62,812 nucleotides of DNA from Thermomicrobiaceae bacterium (GTDB taxonomy: Bacteria; Chloroflexota; Chloroflexia; Thermomicrobiales; Thermomicrobiaceae): contig JADBJL010000079.1 of the NCBI GenBank assembly GCA_014874455.1, positions 1 through 62,812 on the forward strand, in the 5' to 3' direction. The position numbers were made by a program, and so were the translations under genes. Of this stretch, positions 59,814-62,812 are shown one piece after another; within the stretch, counting starts at the first letter, position 1; every line of letters starts with the position of its first letter. Below the pieces are notes generated by a model, which was not told the origin of the DNA, ran no database searches, and worked only from the letters and a program-made list of their open reading frames with translations.

Positions 59814-60701
59814 TCAGAATGACGGGCAGGCGTCGCAGAGCGGCGTCATCAGGAACGGCTGCGCCGCGAGGTGGCCGATCACCGCTCCGATGATCACCAG
59901 CACCAGGACACTCACCAGCGCGTCCCGCGCGTCGAACCGAATCGCGACCGGCCGGCCGAGGAGCGCCGCCACTCGTGCCTGATCGGGCGTCAGGCCAGCC
60001 CCCGCAGCCAGCGGCGGGACGGCCGGCCGATCGCCGGCCACCTTGATCAGCGCGCTCGCCAAGACTTCGACGGGTACCTGCTGGAGCGCGGCGCGATCTG
60101 CCGCCAGCTCGATTTCCACCCGAACACGGTCGAGCAGGGCCCGGGCGACCGGGAGCGGTGCCGCCAGTCGCTGGGCCAGACCCAGGAAGAACAGGCGCAA
60201 CGGATCCCGCCGCCGGAGATGATGGGCCTCATGCCGCAGCACGGCCTCCAGTTCCCACGGAGTGAGCAGACTCAGCAACCCCTGGCTGACGTAGACCTGC
60301 GGCCGCAGTAGCCCGGCACAGAAGGCGCAGGCCCCAACCCCGCCCAGGACCCGCAGCCGTTCGCCGCCCCCCACTGCCTCGGCGAGATGCGACCAGTCTT
60401 CGGCAGCCAGGCCACCCGGCCGGGTAGATCGCCGACCGATCCGGTAGAGCCCAGCGAGCTCACGCAGCAGCGCCACACCGAGCAACGAGGCCGAGGCGAT
60501 CAGGACGAGGGCGATGACGGCAACTACGTACGGCGGGGCGTGATGATCTCGCCAGTATCCGGCGAGGCGAGCACAGGCGCGCACGTAGGTCTCCGCCAGC
60601 GGATCCAGGAGGCTCGGGTACCGCGCCAGCAGCGCCGCTGCCAGCACGACGACGAGCGAGGGCGCGTACCGCCGAAGCATCCCCCTAACCTGCCGGCACA
60701 T
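59814..60701 (-). CDS. M56-family (BlaR1/MecR1-like) membrane metallopeptidase
   Basis: The 295-residue protein has membrane segments at both ends and the zinc peptidase motif HEAHH in LEAVLRHEAHHLRRRDPL, followed by a second conserved Glu region EIELAADRAAL. In BlaR1/MecR1 such domains cleave the BlaI/MecI repressor on signal. There is no penicillin-binding sensor domain here. Its start is 2 bases from the BlaI-type stop, a classic sensor/repressor pair. Confidence 0.9.
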   Translation of the reverse strand: MCRQVRGMLRRYAPSLVVVLAAALLARYPSLLDPLAETYVRACARLAGYWRDHHAPPYVVAVIALVLIASASLLGVALLRELAGLYRIGRRSTRPGGLAAEDWSHLAEAVGGGERLRVLGGVGACAFCAGLLRPQVYVSQGLLSLLTPWELEAVLRHEAHHLRRRDPLRLFFLGLAQRLAAPLPVARALLDRVRVEIELAADRAALQQVPVEVLASALIKVAGDRPAVPPLAAGAGLTPDQARVAALLGRPVAIRFDARDALVSVLVLVIIGAVIGHLAAQPFLMTPLCDACPSF

Positions 60702-60703
60702 GC

Positions 60704-61111
60704 CTACTCTCCCCCTTGCGGGCGTCGCCGCTCGGCGATGAGCCGCTCCAGCTCGGCGAGTTGCTCCGGCGGGATCTCCTGGACGAAGTGCGCCAGCGTC
60801 GGCTTGCCGAAGTCGGCCAGCAAGCCGGACAGAACGCGGCCGGCGACGTGCTGCGCGAAGCTGTCGCGATCCAGCACCGCGGAGTAGAGAAAGCTGCGCC
60901 CCCGGGCTACACGGCGCAGAATGCCCTTCTCCACCATCCGGTTCATCACGGTCATCACGGTCTTGACGTGCGCATCAGGCCCGAGCGCCGCTGTGACGTC
61001 CTTTACCGTCGCCTGGCCCAGAGCCCAGACCGTCTCAAGAATTCTGGCCTCGAGCTCACCCAGCACACGGGCGAGCCCCCGGCTATCGAGAGCGAACCGG
61101 TTGATCTTCAC
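60704..61111 (-). CDS. BlaI/MecI/CopY-family repressor
   Basis: The 135-residue repressor has the winged helix of the family: GELEARILETVWALGQATVKDV, HVKTVMTVMNRMVEKGILRRV with recognition and wing, and a helical dimerisation tail. GTG 61111 follows TAAGGTCACT. Family members are cleaved by M56 peptidases (BlaI) or bind copper (CopY). No Cys pair typical of CopY is seen, so signal probably comes through the M56 partner downstream. Confidence 0.93.
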   Translation of the reverse strand: MKINRFALDSRGLARVLGELEARILETVWALGQATVKDVTAALGPDAHVKTVMTVMNRMVEKGILRRVARGRSFLYSAVLDRDSFAQHVAGRVLSGLLADFGKPTLAHFVQEIPPEQLAELERLIAERRRPQGGE

Positions 61112-61118
61112 AGTGACC

Positions 61119-62081
61119 TTACCTGCTCACCCACGTCCGACCGCCGTCGTCGCTGCGGTAGAAGTTCCCTTGAGCGTCGACGAGCACGACCCGCTCAGCG
61201 CCACCCTCCAGCCTGCCAACCGCGACGGCCAGCACGGCGTCGCGGGGCTCAGCAGGCAGCTTCTGCCAGGTACCGCTGTTGTCCAGCTTCCAGATGCCCT
61301 GGTCGGTTCCGGCGTACAGGCCCTTGCCGCTCGCCGACACCGCAAGCGCCATGATCATCCCGCCAGGTCCCGGCCCCGCCTGCCGCCAGCTTTGCCCGCC
61401 ATCGAGGCTCTCCCAGATCTGTCCCCCGACTCCGGCATAGAGGTGCTGTGGGTCTTCCGCTGCCACCGCCAGCGGGATCATCCCCTGGTTCACGTTCGGC
61501 GGAAGCGTCCGCGTCTCCCAGGTCATGCCTCCGTCGCTGCTGGCGTAGAGGCTGAAGGTGCCGAGTTCGAAGGCGTAGATCCGGTCTGGATCGGAGGGGG
61601 CGACCGCGAAGCCGTGGAGATCCAGCGCCGGCAAGTTGTGCGCGGGTACTTCCCATGTCTGGCCGCCGTCCCGGCTCACCGTGAAGGCGTTGTGCCCCGA
61701 AGCGTATATCCGGTCGGGATCAGCCAGCGGGATAACGAGCTGCATCGCGTCGACGCCAGACAGCGTGCCTGCCTGCCAGCTCCGTCCCCCATCCCGGCTC
61801 ACCAGCAGGCCGCCGTGGTGGCCGAAGTAGATCGTCTGCGGGTCGGCCGGATCGATCGCCAGCGAGTGGAAATCCTGCGTCCGGAACTGGTAGAGCACCG
61901 GCGTCCCGGACGACCCGGTGCGAGCCACCAGCCACCACACAGCGACTGCTGCCGCCAGGATCACGATCACCCCGAGCCCACCGCGAAGGAGCAGTCGCTG
62001 CTGTCTTCGCCGCCGGGCCTGCCGGCGGGCCTCCTCTCGGCGCTGGGCACGACTGCTCCTCGGCGGCGCTGTCTTGGCCAT
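61119..62081 (-). CDS. Membrane-anchored sialidase-like (BNR/Ycf48-type) beta-propeller protein
   Basis: The 320-residue protein begins with a basic region and one transmembrane anchor (about 34-52), then carries repeated BNR/Asp-box motifs (SRDGGRSW, SRDGGQTW, SSDGGMTW, ESLDGGQSW, SDDGGRTW). This is a WD/sortilin-like propeller. It starts directly after the stop of the Met-rich gene and ends 7 bases before the repressor, so it is part of the BlaI/M56 run. Function is unknown; a ligand-binding surface protein is inferred. Confidence 0.87.
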   Translation of the reverse strand: MAKTAPPRSSRAQRREEARRQARRRRQQRLLLRGGLGVIVILAAAVAVWWLVARTGSSGTPVLYQFRTQDFHSLAIDPADPQTIYFGHHGGLLVSRDGGRSWQAGTLSGVDAMQLVIPLADPDRIYASGHNAFTVSRDGGQTWEVPAHNLPALDLHGFAVAPSDPDRIYAFELGTFSLYASSDGGMTWETRTLPPNVNQGMIPLAVAAEDPQHLYAGVGGQIWESLDGGQSWRQAGPGPGGMIMALAVSASGKGLYAGTDQGIWKLDNSGTWQKLPAEPRDAVLAVAVGRLEGGAERVVLVDAQGNFYRSDDGGRTWVSR

Positions 62082-62327
62082 CTAGTGCCCCCTTCCCATG
62101 GGGTCGTGCATCCCGTCCACTATGTCGTCGTGCATCATCCTGCCCATGCCACTCAGCATGCCCGGCATGGCACCGGGTTGCCCGGAGCGCTCGCGCTCCA
62201 CCTTCGCCCGGGCGCAGAGGTCCGTCATCTCCGCCGAGCCGGGCATCGCGTCATGCATCGCCTGGCTGAACCCCTCGCCATTCATCGCGTCCATCAGCGG
62301 TAGCTTCGCATATGTCCCCTTGCGCAC
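62082..62327 (-). CDS. Met/His-rich small protein, putative metal-binding
   Basis: The 81-residue product has repeated Met and His near its C terminus (MPGMLSGMGRMMHDD, DGMHDPMGRGH) with an MxxMxxM-like spacing typical of copper-binding tails. No signal peptide is seen. ATG 62327 follows AAGGGG by 4 bases. Its stop abuts the ATG of the propeller gene. The Met/His content next to a BlaI/M56 pair and near a mercury locus suggests metal response, but this is inference. I do not recognise a family. Confidence 0.65.
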   Translation of the reverse strand: MRKGTYAKLPLMDAMNGEGFSQAMHDAMPGSAEMTDLCARAKVERERSGQPGAMPGMLSGMGRMMHDDIVDGMHDPMGRGH

Positions 62328-62340
62328 GACGCGCGAAGTT

Positions 62341-62357
62341 GCTTACGGCGCGTAAGC
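62341..62357. promoter_or_regulatory. Perfect inverted repeat at the head of the BlaI-type operon
   Basis: GCTTACG and CGTAAGC flank a 3-base spacer. On the minus strand it lies 14 bases upstream of the Met-rich gene's start and overlaps the -10 region of a candidate promoter whose -35, TTGACA, is at 62383-62378. A BlaI-family repressor dimer needs such a dyad, making this the best candidate operator for the local repressor. Confidence 0.55.
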
Positions 62358-62812
62358 GTAACTGACCGCCTAGCCGCTGTCAAGGGAGTCCAGTCTCTAC
62401 TCCTGAAGGCGCGGATCTCACTTAAGCCCAAAACTTCGTGAAGAGCTTCACCGACCAGGTTCGCGCGCAAGCGCCATCCGCCAGCAAGAGGCAGGGGACG
62501 ACGTGTCACGAGGGCGACGCTATCTACCGGCAGTCGGCAGCCGGGCGACCCTCGCGCCGTCCGGCGAGGGCTACGCGACGACCTTCGATATCGAGCTCCG
62601 GTTGACCTGAGTGCCTGTCGAGCTTCGACGGCGATCCGGAGCGCGCCTTCACCCGCTCTGCGCCATGGCACCACACGCCTGCGAAGTGGCTCGGCCTGCC
62701 CCGCCCATCAGGTAGGGGCTCCTGCCTTACCAGCCGCCGGAAGTTCCCACCCACCATCGCCGCTCGAGGTACTATCCCCGCACGGCAGTCTCCGCTCGCC
62801 GGTGTAGAATCG
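62358..62812. other. Terminal region without a clear gene
   Basis: The last 455 bases hold the -35 box at 62378-62383 and open frames without family features on the minus strand. A TAGAAT-like box near the right end may belong to a gene beyond the window. Nothing else was recognised. Confidence 0.4.

Overview
The window is GC-rich bacterial chromosome, densely packed, with frequent 1-4 base gene overlaps, GTG and TTG starts and many Tat or lipoprotein exports. Gene content (type I glutamine synthetase pair, WecA-type transferase, efp-accB-xseAB run, ABC transporters with Pro/Thr linkers, mercury resistance) fits a thermophilic member of the Thermomicrobia (Chloroflexota), such as a relative of Thermomicrobium or Sphaerobacter. 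That assignment is inferred from gene content and style; no marker rRNA is present.

Layout. 1-1.4 kb: a selenocysteine tRNA with its own promoter, then remnants of small zinc-finger genes. 1.8-9.9 kb: a Pro/Thr-rich lipoprotein, an RNA-repair-like kinase/phosphatase, tRNA-Met, rsfS, and a leftward housekeeping run (FmdB-like, WecA-like, glyA, der). 10.2-18.7 kb: a catabolic cluster with its own strong promoter (class III aminotransferase, IclR regulator, M81 metallopeptidase, complete carbohydrate-type ABC transporter) ending in the stump of a second permease. 19-24 kb: two glnA genes, a DUF4258-like protein and tRNA-Leu. 24-33 kb: a PucR regulator divergent from an acyl-CoA cluster (thioesterase, ADP-forming acyl-CoA synthetase, acyl-CoA dehydrogenase, SRPBCC protein, FAD oxidoreductase, orphan PotD-like lipoprotein) closed by a strong terminator. 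33-38 kb: small genes, including a ThiF/MoeB-like enzyme beside a cysteine-desulfurase-like protein that lacks the PLP lysine, and a VOC gene broken by an amber codon. 38.4-42 kb: uvrB interrupted at its P-loop by a 540-residue intein that has a LAGLIDADG-like region and an internal helix-turn-helix. 42-52 kb: an exported protein, a GH18-like hydrolase, aroQ, pepP, efp, accB, xseA, xseB, an MFS transporter and an S51-like protein.

52-58 kb is a mercury/organomercury locus. A leftward operon (unknown membrane protein with Cys pairs, merA, ArsR/CmtR-type regulator, merE, broken redoxin, ccdA) is divergent from merB across a region with an operator-like inverted repeat. 58-62.4 kb holds a thiolase/DUF35 pair, a decayed carboxymuconolactone decarboxylase-like gene, and a BlaI/M56 sensor pair in one run with a sialidase-like beta-propeller protein and a Met/His-rich small protein, headed by a perfect inverted repeat.

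The window carries several lesions visible at base level: a frameshift in the zinc-finger gene, amber and opal codons in two enzyme genes, a G-tract shift and a 14-bp tandem duplication in the redoxin gene, and the permease stump. The most notable items are the uvrB intein with an HTH domain, the mercury operon with an unrecognised Cys-pair membrane protein, and the lysine-less desulfurase paired with a ThiF-like enzyme.
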